From: Sphingomonas sp. DG1-23
GTDB taxonomy: Bacteria > Pseudomonadota > Alphaproteobacteria > Sphingomonadales > Sphingomonadaceae
NCBI RefSeq assembly: GCF_030730875.1
Contig: NZ_JAVAMA010000002.1
Span: forward strand, 248,001-312,000
Reading direction: 5' to 3'
Length of the DNA stretch: 64,000 bases
The notes beneath the pieces are model-generated. The model was not told where the DNA came from. It made no database searches and worked only from the letters and a program-made list of their open reading frames with translations. How positions within the stretch are numbered: position 1 is the stretch's first letter; every line of letters starts with the position of its first letter. A program made the translations under genes and the position numbers. Below are positions 1-8,338 of the stretch, one piece after another.

Positions 1-1251
1 GAAGGCTTCGATTATGCGGGCGGCGGCGCGGACGTGGATCCGCGGCCGGCACAGGCAAAGTCGAGCTTCTGGCAATCGGGTCACACGCCGACATTGATCG
101 CGGCATTCCTCTATTTCGATCTGGCCTTCATGGTCTGGGTGCTGCTCGGGCCGCTCGCGCCGGACATCGCCAAAGCATTGCAGCTGACCGCGGCGCAAAA
201 GGGCCTGATGGTGGCGACGCCCACCCTCGCGGGCGCGCTGCTGCGCGTCGTCAACGGGCTGCTGGTCGACCGGATCGGGCCCAAGCGCGCCGGCGCGATC
301 AGTCAGATCATCGTGATCGTCGGACTGTTCACGGCGTGGGCGATGGGCGTGAACAGCTTTGCCGGCACGTTGGCGCTGGGGGTGATCCTCGGCTTTGCCG
401 GGGCGAGCTTCGCGATCGCGCTGCCGCTGGCCAGCCGCTGGTATCCGCCCGAGCATCAGGGCAAGGCGATGGGGCTCGCGGGCATGGGCAATTCGGGTAC
501 GGTGCTCGCCGCCCTGTTCGCGCCGACGCTCGCCAAGATCTTCGGGTGGAATTCGGTGCTCGGGCTCGCCTGCATTCCGCTGACCCTGGTCTTCGTCGCC
601 TATATGCTGATGGCGAAGGACGCGCCCAATGCGCCTGCGCCCAAGAAGCTGACGGCCTATTTCCAGCCACTCAAGCTGCCCGATGCGTGGTGGCTGATGG
701 GGTTCTACGCGGTCACTTTCGGCGGGTTCGTCGGGCTGGCGGCATCGCTGCCGATCTATTTCACCGACCGGTTCGGGCTGACTACGATCACCGCGGGATA
801 TTGCACCGCGGCCTGCGTGTTCGCCGGATCGCTGGTGCGGCCGCTGGGCGGGGCGCTGGCCGACCGGATCGGCGGAGTGAAGGCGCTGTCGGCGGTGTTC
901 GTCGTCGCAGCGCTGGCGCTGGCCGGGGTCAGCATGGCGCAGACCGTGGCGAGCGCGCTGGCGTTGTTCGTCCTCGCGATGCTCGCGCTCGGCACCGGCA
1001 ACGGATCGGTGTTCCAGCTCGTGCCGCAGCGCTTCCATGCCGAGATCGGCGTGATGACCGGACTGGTCGGCATGGCCGGCGGCATCGGCGGCTTCTACCT
1101 CGCCTCGTCGCTGGGCGTCGCGAAGCAACTCACGGGAAGCTTTTCGAGCGGATTCCTGATCTTCGCGGCGCTGGCATTGGTCGCCTTTGCCGGCCTCAAT
1201 CTGGTCAAGACGCGCTGGCGCTCGACCTGGACCAGCGGCGCGCGTATCTGA
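1..1251 (+). CDS. narK: NarK/NasA-type MFS nitrate/nitrite transporter (5' end may be cut)
   Basis: Twelve-helix major facilitator protein of about 405 residues, starting at GTG 34 or further upstream; the reading frame is open to base 1, so the true start may lie outside the window. The N-terminal helix contains FDLAFMVWVLLGPLAP and is followed by a loop with GNSGT, both typical of the nitrate/nitrite porter (NNP) family. It should move nitrate or nitrite across the inner membrane. It leads a + strand series with an outer-membrane porin, nirBD, nasA and cobA, which fits assimilatory uptake. Family assignment is secure; direction and substrate preference are inferred from context. Confidence 0.9.
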   Translation, partial: EGFDYAGGGADVDPRPAQAKSSFWQSGHTPTLIAAFLYFDLAFMVWVLLGPLAPDIAKALQLTAAQKGLMVATPTLAGALLRVVNGLLVDRIGPKRAGAISQIIVIVGLFTAWAMGVNSFAGTLALGVILGFAGASFAIALPLASRWYPPEHQGKAMGLAGMGNSGTVLAALFAPTLAKIFGWNSVLGLACIPLTLVFVAYMLMAKDAPNAPAPKKLTAYFQPLKLPDAWWLMGFYAVTFGGFVGLAASLPIYFTDRFGLTTITAGYCTAACVFAGSLVRPLGGALADRIGGVKALSAVFVVAALALAGVSMAQTVASALALFVLAMLALGTGNGSVFQLVPQRFHAEIGVMTGLVGMAGGIGGFYLASSLGVAKQLTGSFSSGFLIFAALALVAFAGLNLVKTRWRSTWTSGARI

Positions 1252-1298
1252 ACCGCGAGGGACGGGGGTTCGCCTCCGTCCCGTTGAGGGGGATCGAG

Positions 1299-2498
1299 AT
1301 GAAGTCGATATTGTTGGCGGGGGCCGCATTGGCTGCTGCGGCGCCGGCTTGCGCGCAGGAGATCAAGCCGCTCGCCGAAGTGCGTGCACGTCACGAGCAT
1401 GTCGAACAGGACGGACTGGCACAGGATTCCGACGCGGTCACGGTGCGCGTTCGTGCCGGTGTGCAAGTCTCGAAAGGCGGCTGGAGCGCGCTCGCCGAGG
1501 CGCAGGGCAATATGGCGGTGGGTGATGCCTATTATGACGGGCTCCACGGCGCGGCGACACGGCCCCTGGTCGCGGATCCGGAGAATGTCGCGCTCTATCG
1601 CGCGCAGATCCAGTATCGCTCGGGGCCGCTGACCTTCACGGCCGGGCGGCAGCGGATCATGCTCGACGACGAGCGCTTCGTCGGCAATGCGGGTATCCGC
1701 CAGAGCGCGCAGACCTTCGACGCGGTGCGCGCCGAAATCACTCCGCTGAAGGGGCTCAAGCTCGATCTCAGCTATGTCTGGGATGTCCGCACGATCTGGG
1801 GCGTCGAAGGGAATGGCGCGCGCCAGCAGGGCGTGGGGGGCGACAACATCCTCGCTAATCTGAGCTATGCGACACCGGTCGGCACGCTCACCGGCTTCGC
1901 CTATCTGGTCGATCAGGACGAAGCGGCGGTGCAGGGCTATCGGCTGTCGAGCCAGAGCTATGGCGTGCGGCTGGCGGGCGCGCGGCCGCTCGGCGGCGGC
2001 GTGAAGGCGGCATGGCAACTCAGCCATGCGCGGCAAACCGATTATCACCGCAACCCCAATGACTATGCGGCGCGCTATTGGCTGGCCGACGGGTCGCTCG
2101 AGCTGCGCGGCTGGAAGCTGGGGGCGGGCTATGAAGTGCTCGGCGCCGACAAGGGCGTGGCGCTGACCAGCTTCCAGACGCCGCTCGGGTCGGTTTTCAA
2201 ATTCCAGGGCTGGGCGGACAAATTCACTGTCACGCCGCCCGACGGTATCCGCGACCTTTATGCCAATATCGGCTATGGCTGGAAGGCGCTGGGCCCATTC
2301 ACGGGCGTGACGCTGCAGGCGGCGTATCACCGCTTCGACAGCGACCGGCTGGTGCGGCGTTATGGCGACGAGATCGACATGCTCGTCAGCGGCAAACTGG
2401 GCAAGACCATCTTGTCGGTGCGCTATGCCGATTATGCGGCGGACCGGCTGCTCACCGACACGCGCAAGCTCTGGCTCCAGCTCGATTGGGTTTTGTGA
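1299..2498 (+). CDS. Outer-membrane beta-barrel porin, alginate-export-like family
   Basis: A 399-residue protein starting at ATG 1299, preceded by a purine-rich site (GAGGGGGA). The first ~20 residues form a Sec signal peptide (MKSILLAGAALAAAAPACAQ). The rest alternates short amphipathic strands with many aromatic residues and ends in LWLQLDWVL, a terminal hydrophobic beta-strand signature for BAM-dependent barrels. The strand pattern resembles alginate-export/OprD-like porins. Its position 47 bases after narK and before nirB suggests an outer-membrane channel for nitrate or nitrite; that substrate is inference, since the family name reflects its founding member only. Confidence 0.82.
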   Translation: MKSILLAGAALAAAAPACAQEIKPLAEVRARHEHVEQDGLAQDSDAVTVRVRAGVQVSKGGWSALAEAQGNMAVGDAYYDGLHGAATRPLVADPENVALYRAQIQYRSGPLTFTAGRQRIMLDDERFVGNAGIRQSAQTFDAVRAEITPLKGLKLDLSYVWDVRTIWGVEGNGARQQGVGGDNILANLSYATPVGTLTGFAYLVDQDEAAVQGYRLSSQSYGVRLAGARPLGGGVKAAWQLSHARQTDYHRNPNDYAARYWLADGSLELRGWKLGAGYEVLGADKGVALTSFQTPLGSVFKFQGWADKFTVTPPDGIRDLYANIGYGWKALGPFTGVTLQAAYHRFDSDRLVRRYGDEIDMLVSGKLGKTILSVRYADYAADRLLTDTRKLWLQLDWVL

Positions 2499-2504
2499 CC
2501 TTTT

Positions 2505-2610
2505 CGTCACCCCGCCTTGGGCCGGGGTCCACGTCACCGAACCGGAAGTCCTGGATTCTCCTGCTTCTCTTTCGCCTCCCGGTAGATCCGGGCCCAAGGC
2601 CGGGATGACG
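2505..2610. repeat. Dispersed inverted-repeat element (GTCACCCCG...CGGGATGACG)
   Basis: The ends are imperfect inverted complements: CGTCACCCCGCCTTGGGCC on the left and GGCCCAAGGCCGGGATGACG on the right, around an unrelated centre. The same end sequences recur at 53586-53693 and, more diverged, at 60270-60437. The element follows the porin stop codon and could fold as a hairpin in the transcript. No protein is encoded. Confidence 0.7.
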
Positions 2611-2645
2611 GTCGCGGACAGCGGAATTTGCTGCGATGCAAAATT

Positions 2646-2679
2646 CGCACTTGATGTGCGGCACGCAAACCAGCATCAT
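2646..2679 (+). promoter_or_regulatory. Candidate promoter with overlapping operator for the nirB transcript
   Basis: CGCAC (2646-2650) and GTGCG (2656-2660) form a perfect 5+5 inverted repeat with a 5-base spacer, a possible regulator site. Overlapping it is a weak sigma70-like pair: TTGATG at 2651-2656, then 17 bases, then CATCAT at 2674-2679 (4 of 6 matches each). This would put the transcript start just upstream of the leader hairpins. The assignment rests on position and symmetry only. Confidence 0.3.
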
Positions 2680-2718
2680 GCGGGTGAACGGGCAATGTAG
2701 TCCGTACGGGACATAGCT

Positions 2719-2769
2719 GCCGCTCCCAGGGTCGGGAACCGGCGGTGCATCGACCGGCGACCGCCGGTC
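2719..2769 (+). promoter_or_regulatory. Candidate ANTAR (NasT/NasR-type) antiterminator RNA target, nirB leader
   Basis: Hairpin P1 spans 2719-2743: GCCG pairs with CGGC and TCCC with GGGA around the hexaloop AGGGTC, which has A at loop position 1 and G at position 4, the hallmark of ANTAR-bound hairpins. A second perfect 7-bp hairpin is at 2752-2769 (GACCGGC, loop GACC, GCCGGTC); its loop does not match the A1/G4 rule. A competing perfect 9-bp stem pairs 2738-2746 with 2760-2768 and excludes both. With the terminator at 2782-2835 this is the layout of a transcription attenuator. The loop rule is established for ANTAR regulators; NasT control here is inference. Confidence 0.55.
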
Positions 2770-2781
2770 AGGGTGAATGGC

Positions 2782-2835
2782 AAGGCCGCCATGCAGGCGT
2801 CGGATCTCTCCGACGACCCGCATGGCGGCCTTTTT
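2782..2835 (+). terminator. Strong intrinsic terminator/attenuator directly before nirB
   Basis: A perfect 13-bp stem (AAGGCCGCCATGC at 2782-2794 with its complement at 2820-2832) encloses a second perfect 7-bp hairpin (2798-2804 with 2809-2815, loop TCTC). It is followed at once by a T-run (TTTTT, 2831-2835). It lies 8 bases before the nirB Shine-Dalgarno, so the operon can be transcribed only by readthrough. Together with the hairpins at 2719-2769 it argues for regulated antitermination in response to nitrate. Confidence 0.85.
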
Positions 2836-2853
2836 GCGTTTTGGAGCTTGGGC

Positions 2854-5367
2854 ATGGAGCTGATTGGCGAAGGCTGGACCGGCGAAACGGCGGAAGGGGC
2901 GCCCGAGGTGCCCGTGCGCCGCGAGCATCTGGTGGTGGTCGGCAACGGCATGGCGGGATGCCGCGCGGTCGAGGAACTGCTCGCGCGGGACTCCGGGCGT
3001 TACCGGGTGACGATCTTCGGCGCCGAGCCGCATGTGAACTACAACCGGATCATGCTGTCGCCGGTGCTCGCCGGCGAGAAGACCTTCGACGAGATCGTGA
3101 TCAACGGGCTCGACTGGTACCGCGACAACGGCATCGAACTGATCGCGAGCGATCCGGTGGTGGCGATCGACCGCGCAGGCCGGACGGTCACGTCGCGCAG
3201 CGGCCGTACGCTCGGCTACGACAAATTGCTGATCGCCACCGGCTCAGATCCGTTCATCATCCCGGTGCCGGGCAAGGATTTGCCCGGCGTGATCAGCTTC
3301 CGCGACATGAGCGACGTCGATGCGATGCTCGCCGCAGCCGGCAAGGGCGGCGACGCCGTAGTGATCGGCGGGGGCTTGCTCGGACTCGAGGCCGCACACG
3401 GGCTGACGCTGCGCGGCATGAAGGTCACCGTGCTCCATCTGATGCCGACCTTGATGGAGCGCCAGCTCGACGAGGCGGCAGGGTGGCTGCTCAAATCGGC
3501 GCTCGAGGCACGCGGCCAGACGATCCTGACCGGCGCCGACACTGCCGAGATCCTCGGCACCGACGCCGTCGAGGGGGTCAAGCTCAAGGATGGCCGGGTG
3601 ATCCCCGCCAGCCTGGTGGTGATGGCGGTGGGCATCCGGCCGAGCACCGCACTGGCCCGTGAAGCCGGGCTTGCAGTCGGCCGCGGCATCCAGGTCGACG
3701 ATCATATGGTGACCAGCGACGCCAATGTCCTCGCGGTCGGCGAGTGCGTCGAGCATGCCGGGCAGGTCTATGGCCTCGTCGCGCCGCTCTGGGAGATGTG
3801 CCGCGCGCTCGCCGACGGGCTGGTCGAGCGGCACAGCGGGTACAAGGGCTCGGTCACCTCGACCAAGCTCAAGGTCTCGGGGATCGACGTCTTCTCAGCG
3901 GGCGATTTCTCGGGCGGCGACGGCGCCGAGGACATCGTCCTGCGCGACGCCAGCCGTGGGGTCTATAAGCGCGTGGTGATCAAGGACGACCGGCTGGTCG
4001 GCGCGGTGCTCTATGGCGACACCGGCGACGGCAGCTGGTATTTCGATCTGCTCAAGAAGCAGGAGGACGTGTCCCAACTCAGGGACGTGCTGATCTTCGG
4101 CCAGGCCTTCGCCTCCGGAGGTGGGCAGGCGGACCCTAAGGCGGCCGTTGCGGCGCTCTCGGACGATGCCGAGATCTGCGGCTGCAACGGCGTTTCCAAG
4201 GGGCAGGTGATCGCCTGCATCGAAAAGGGGGCGTGCAGCCTCGACGCGGTGCGCAGCGGCTGCAAGGCCTCGGCGAGCTGCGGATCGTGCACCGGACTGG
4301 TCGAGACCCTGCTCGCGCTGACGCTCGGCGATGAAGTCGAGGCCGGCCCGAAGACGATGTGCAAATGCACCAGCTTCGGCCATGACGATGTCCGCCGCGA
4401 GATCGTCGCGCAGGACATGCGCTCGATCCCCGAAGTGATGCAGAAGCTGCACTGGTCGACCCCGGACGGCTGCTCGAGCTGCCGTCCGGCGCTCAATTAC
4501 TATCTGCTCTGCGCGCTGCCGGGCGAATATCGGGACGACGAGCAGAGCCGCTTCGTCAACGAGCGGATGCACGCCAACATCCAGAAGGACGGCACCTATT
4601 CGGTCGTGCCGCGGATGTGGGGAGGGATCACCAGCCCCAAGGAGCTGCGCGCGATCGCCGACGTGGTCGAGAAATACGACGCGCCGATGGTCAAGGTGAC
4701 CGGCGGTCAGCGGCTCGACATTTTCGGGATCAAGAAAGAGGATCTGCCCGCGGTCTGGGCCGACCTCAACGCCGCGGGGATGGTCTCGGGACACGCCTAT
4801 GGCAAGTCGCTGCGCACGGTGAAGACGTGCGTGGGCTCCGAATGGTGCCGCTTCGGCACGCAAGACTCGACCGGGCTCGGCGTCAAGACCGAGCGAATGA
4901 CGTGGGGCAGCTGGATGCCGCACAAGTTCAAGATCGCGGTGAGCGGCTGCCCGCGCAACTGCGCCGAGGCGACGATCAAGGATTTCGGCGTGGTCTGCGT
5001 CGACTCCGGCTACGAGCTCAGCGTCGGCGGCAATGGCGGCATCAAGGTCCGTGCCACCGACTTCCTGTGCAAGGTCGCGACCGAGGAAGAGGCGTTGCAT
5101 TATTGCGCGGCCTTCATCCAGCTCTACCGTGAGGAGGCCCGCTATCTCGAGCGCACCGCGCCGTGGATCGAGCGGGTCGGTGTCGACTATGTCAAGGCAC
5201 GCGTGGTCGACGATGCCGCCAACCGCGACGCGCTCGCCGCGCGCTTCCTCCATTCGCAGAGCTTCAGCCAGGAAGACCCCTGGGCCGAGCGCGCCGCGGG
5301 CGCCGACGCGCATCTGCATAAACACCTGGCCGAGATCCGGCCCTTCGCCATATTGGGAGCCGATTGA
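2854..5367 (+). CDS. nirB: Assimilatory NAD(P)H-nitrite reductase, large subunit
   Basis: Reduces nitrite to ammonium with NAD(P)H in the cytoplasm. The order is an FAD/NAD-binding oxidoreductase (VVVGNGMAGCRAVEEL near residue 27), a BFD-like [2Fe-2S] domain (CGCNGVSKGQ near 441) and a sulfite/nitrite reductase domain. The four siroheme-[4Fe-4S] cysteines are in CVGSEWC (from residue 659) and CPRNC (about 697). The frame is open from GTG 2773, but that codon and ATG 2791 lie in or before the terminator. ATG 2854 has GGAG seven bases upstream and gives 837 residues, the normal length, so it is preferred. The stop overlaps the nirD start by one base. Confidence 0.95.
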   Translation: MELIGEGWTGETAEGAPEVPVRREHLVVVGNGMAGCRAVEELLARDSGRYRVTIFGAEPHVNYNRIMLSPVLAGEKTFDEIVINGLDWYRDNGIELIASDPVVAIDRAGRTVTSRSGRTLGYDKLLIATGSDPFIIPVPGKDLPGVISFRDMSDVDAMLAAAGKGGDAVVIGGGLLGLEAAHGLTLRGMKVTVLHLMPTLMERQLDEAAGWLLKSALEARGQTILTGADTAEILGTDAVEGVKLKDGRVIPASLVVMAVGIRPSTALAREAGLAVGRGIQVDDHMVTSDANVLAVGECVEHAGQVYGLVAPLWEMCRALADGLVERHSGYKGSVTSTKLKVSGIDVFSAGDFSGGDGAEDIVLRDASRGVYKRVVIKDDRLVGAVLYGDTGDGSWYFDLLKKQEDVSQLRDVLIFGQAFASGGGQADPKAAVAALSDDAEICGCNGVSKGQVIACIEKGACSLDAVRSGCKASASCGSCTGLVETLLALTLGDEVEAGPKTMCKCTSFGHDDVRREIVAQDMRSIPEVMQKLHWSTPDGCSSCRPALNYYLLCALPGEYRDDEQSRFVNERMHANIQKDGTYSVVPRMWGGITSPKELRAIADVVEKYDAPMVKVTGGQRLDIFGIKKEDLPAVWADLNAAGMVSGHAYGKSLRTVKTCVGSEWCRFGTQDSTGLGVKTERMTWGSWMPHKFKIAVSGCPRNCAEATIKDFGVVCVDSGYELSVGGNGGIKVRATDFLCKVATEEEALHYCAAFIQLYREEARYLERTAPWIERVGVDYVKARVVDDAANRDALAARFLHSQSFSQEDPWAERAAGADAHLHKHLAEIRPFAILGAD

Positions 5368-5714
5368 TGACCACGACCGCAGACTGGCTCGACGTGGGCC
5401 CGGTCGATCAGCTTCCGGTGATGGGCGCGCGCACCTTGCCGGTGCGCGGCGGCGACGAGATCGCGATCTTCCGCACCGCCAACGGCAATGTCCATGCGCT
5501 GGTCAATAAATGCCCGCACAAGCACGGGCCGCTGAGCCAGGGCATCATCCACGGCACCAGCGTGACCTGCCCGCTGCACAATTGGCGCATCTCGCTGCTG
5601 ACCGGCGAAGTGCTTGGCGAGGATCGAGGCTGCACGCCGGTGATCCCGGTCAAGGTCGATGGCGGCCGCATCCTGATCGGGCGCCGCGAAGCGCTCGCCA
5701 GTCTCGCAGCCTAG
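5367..5714 (+). CDS. nirD: Nitrite reductase [NAD(P)H], small Rieske-type subunit
   Basis: A 115-residue partner of NirB. It keeps the full Rieske ligand set, CPHKHGPLSQG and CPLHNW, so it should bind a [2Fe-2S] cluster; many enterobacterial NirD proteins have lost it. The start is ATG 5367, overlapping the nirB stop (TGATG), which implies translational coupling. An in-frame TTG one codon earlier is unlikely. nasA begins 11 bases after its stop. Confidence 0.94.
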   Translation: MTTTADWLDVGPVDQLPVMGARTLPVRGGDEIAIFRTANGNVHALVNKCPHKHGPLSQGIIHGTSVTCPLHNWRISLLTGEVLGEDRGCTPVIPVKVDGGRILIGRREALASLAA

Positions 5715-5725
5715 GTCCCCCCGCG

Positions 5726-8338
5726 GTGCCGCAGCCCCTCCCGGTCGGCGAACAGGTGCGTACCACCTGCGCCTATTGCGGCGTGGGCTGCGGCATTGTC
5801 GCGACGCGCACCGGGGAGCGGTCGGTCGAGATCAAGGGCGATGCCGAACACCCGGCAAATCACGGGCGGCTGTGCTCCAAAGGCACCCATCTCGGCGAGA
5901 CCGTCGGGCTCGAGGGGCGGCTGCTCCACCCGATGATCGGCAAACGCCAGGCCAGCTGGGACAAGGCGCTCGATCTGGTGGCGAAGCGGTTTCGCCAGAC
6001 GATCGCCGAGCACGGCCCCGACAGCGTCGCTTTCTACGTCTCGGGGCAATTGCTCACCGAGGATTATTACGTCGCCAACAAATTGATGAAGGGCTTCATC
6101 GGCTCGGCGAACATCGACACCAATTCGCGGCTGTGCATGTCGAGCGCAGTCGCCGGGCACATGCGCGCGTTCGGCGAGGACGTCGTGCCCGCGAGCTACG
6201 ACGATCTCGACGCGGCCGACCTGTTCGTGCTGGTCGGCTCGAATACGGCGTGGTGTCATCCGGTGGTCTATCAGCGCATCCGCGCGCGCTGCGACGCGGG
6301 CGCGAAGCTGGTGGTGATCGATCCGCGCCGCACCGAGACCGCCGACGAGGCCGACCTGCATCTGGCCGTAAAGCCCGGCAGCGACGTGGCGCTGATGAAC
6401 GGGCTGCTCGCGCATTGCCGCATCAACGGACTGATCGACGAGACCTTCCTGTCCCGCAGCGTCAGCGTACCCGACGACTTCTGGGACAAGGTTGGAGAGG
6501 GGAGCGACCTGTGGTCGGTGGCGAAGGCGTGTGATCTGCCGCCCGCCGACCTCAGGCGCTTCTTCGAGTTGTTCGCCGCGCATCCGCGCACCGTCACCTT
6601 GTTCAGCCAAGGGGTGAACCAGTCGCTGCGCGGCACCGATCAGGTCAATGCGATCATCAATGTCCATCTCGCCACCGGCCGGATCGGCAAGCCCGGCGCG
6701 GCGCCTTTCTCGATCACTGGCCAGCCCAATGCGATGGGCGGGCGCGAGGTCGGCGGGCTCGCCTCGACGCTGGCGGCGCATATGGGTTTCGCGCCGGACG
6801 ATGTCGCGCGGGTCGGGCGATTCTGGGCCGCGCCGAACATGGCGTGCAAGCCGGGGCTCAAGGCGGTCGACCTGTTCCGTGCGGTCGGAGAGGGGCGGAT
6901 CAAGGCGCTGTGGGTGATGGCGACCAACCCCGCAGTGTCGATGCCCGATGCGGGCCGGGTGCGTGAGGCGCTGGCGGCGTGCCCGTTCGTAGTGGTCTCG
7001 GACGTGATCGCCGAGACCGACACGAGCAAGTTCGCGCATGTCCGCCTGCCGGCGGCCGCCTGGGGCGAGAAGGACGGCACGGTCACCAATTCGGAGCGGC
7101 GGATCAGCCGGCAACGCGCAATGCTCGATCTGCCCGGCGAGGCGAAACCCGACTGGTGGATCGTCACCCAGGTCGGGCGGCGGATGGGGTGGCGGACGGC
7201 CTTCCCCTATGACCGGCCTGCCGAGATTTTTCGCGAGCATGCCCGGCTCTCGGCTTATCAGAACGACGGTGCGCGGCTGTTCGACCTGCGCGCGCAGGTG
7301 GCGATCGGCAACGGCGCGTATGATTCGCTCGATCCGTTTCGCTGGGGCGGCGAGCCGTTCGCGGAAGGTCGCTTCCCGACCGCCGACGGCAAGGCGCGGC
7401 TGGTGCCGGTCCGCCAGATGGCGTTGCAGGATCCGCTGCCCAAATGGCCGCTGACGCTCAACACCGGGCGCTACCGCGATCACTGGCACACGATGACGCG
7501 GACCGGGCTCAGCCCCAAGCTCGCCCGGCATCGCGACGAGCCTTTGGTGGAGGTGCATCCTGAGGATGCCGCCGGACTGGGTCTCGAGGATAGGGGGGTG
7601 GCCCGTGTGTCGACTCCGCAGGGCGACAGTGTGTTTCGCGTCGCTCTCAGCACCGGACAGCGGCGCGGCGAGTTGTTCGTCCCGATCCACTGGACCGACC
7701 AGCAATCGACCGGCGGGCGCGCTGGACTATTGCCGCGGCCATTGGTCGATCCGCACTCGGGACAGCCCGGGTTCAAATCGACTCCCGCCGCGATCGCGCC
7801 GGTCGCGGTGGCGTGGCGCGGCTTTCTGCTCGCTTCGGGCGAGCTACGCCAGCCCGAATGCTTGTGGGCGACGCGAGTGCGTGTGCCGGGCGGGCTGCTT
7901 TACGAACTCGCCGGCGAGGGCGATCCGGCCCAACTCGACGCATTGCTCCCCAAGGGCGAGCGCATCGAGGCGCTGGACCGGGCGCGCGGATCGCGGCGCC
8001 TCGCCGTGCTGCAGGACGGCAAGCTCGCCGCGGCATTGTTCGTCACACGTGAGGGTCTGCTGCCGTCGCGCGACTGGCTGATCGCGCAGATCGGCGCGGC
8101 CGCGGTGGGACCGGCGGTGCTGGCGGGTGCCCCGCCCGGCGCGCGCGAGGATCGCGGACCGATCGTCTGCCTGTGCTTCGACGTTGGCCTCAAGACGATC
8201 GTCCAGGCCGTGGTGTCGCAACAGCTGACCAGCGTCGAAGCCGTCGGAACCGCGCTTTCGGCGGGGACCAATTGCGGCTCGTGCCGCCCGGCGATCCGCC
8301 GGCTGATCGAGCAGAACCGGAGCGCCGCCAATGCATGA
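5726..8338 (+). CDS. nasA: Assimilatory nitrate reductase, molybdopterin catalytic subunit
   Basis: An 870-residue bis-MGD oxidoreductase that reduces nitrate to nitrite in the cytoplasm. The N-terminal [4Fe-4S] motif is CAYCGVGCG (residues ~14-22) with the fourth cysteine in GRLCSKG near residue 53. The molybdopterin oxidoreductase and dinucleotide-binding domains follow, including NTGRYRDHWHTMTRTG near 577. The last ~60 residues are a BFD-like [2Fe-2S] domain (CLCFDVG ... NCGSCRP), so an extra cluster is fused to the catalytic chain. The start is GTG 5726; the longer open frame to 5510 only overlaps nirD. The 3' end overlaps cobA by 8 bases. No separate reductase subunit is visible. Confidence 0.94.
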   Translation: MPQPLPVGEQVRTTCAYCGVGCGIVATRTGERSVEIKGDAEHPANHGRLCSKGTHLGETVGLEGRLLHPMIGKRQASWDKALDLVAKRFRQTIAEHGPDSVAFYVSGQLLTEDYYVANKLMKGFIGSANIDTNSRLCMSSAVAGHMRAFGEDVVPASYDDLDAADLFVLVGSNTAWCHPVVYQRIRARCDAGAKLVVIDPRRTETADEADLHLAVKPGSDVALMNGLLAHCRINGLIDETFLSRSVSVPDDFWDKVGEGSDLWSVAKACDLPPADLRRFFELFAAHPRTVTLFSQGVNQSLRGTDQVNAIINVHLATGRIGKPGAAPFSITGQPNAMGGREVGGLASTLAAHMGFAPDDVARVGRFWAAPNMACKPGLKAVDLFRAVGEGRIKALWVMATNPAVSMPDAGRVREALAACPFVVVSDVIAETDTSKFAHVRLPAAAWGEKDGTVTNSERRISRQRAMLDLPGEAKPDWWIVTQVGRRMGWRTAFPYDRPAEIFREHARLSAYQNDGARLFDLRAQVAIGNGAYDSLDPFRWGGEPFAEGRFPTADGKARLVPVRQMALQDPLPKWPLTLNTGRYRDHWHTMTRTGLSPKLARHRDEPLVEVHPEDAAGLGLEDRGVARVSTPQGDSVFRVALSTGQRRGELFVPIHWTDQQSTGGRAGLLPRPLVDPHSGQPGFKSTPAAIAPVAVAWRGFLLASGELRQPECLWATRVRVPGGLLYELAGEGDPAQLDALLPKGERIEALDRARGSRRLAVLQDGKLAAALFVTREGLLPSRDWLIAQIGAAAVGPAVLAGAPPGAREDRGPIVCLCFDVGLKTIVQAVVSQQLTSVEAVGTALSAGTNCGSCRPAIRRLIEQNRSAANA

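Noticed and set aside
1095..2597. 500-codon - strand frame opposite the porin
   Set aside because: Same antisense artefact; the + strand protein has a signal peptide and barrel end.
2659..2675. Sigma54-like -24/-12 element (GGCAC...GC) upstream of nirB
   Set aside because: The GG-GC spacing is 11 rather than 10 and the -12 half lacks the TTGC pattern.
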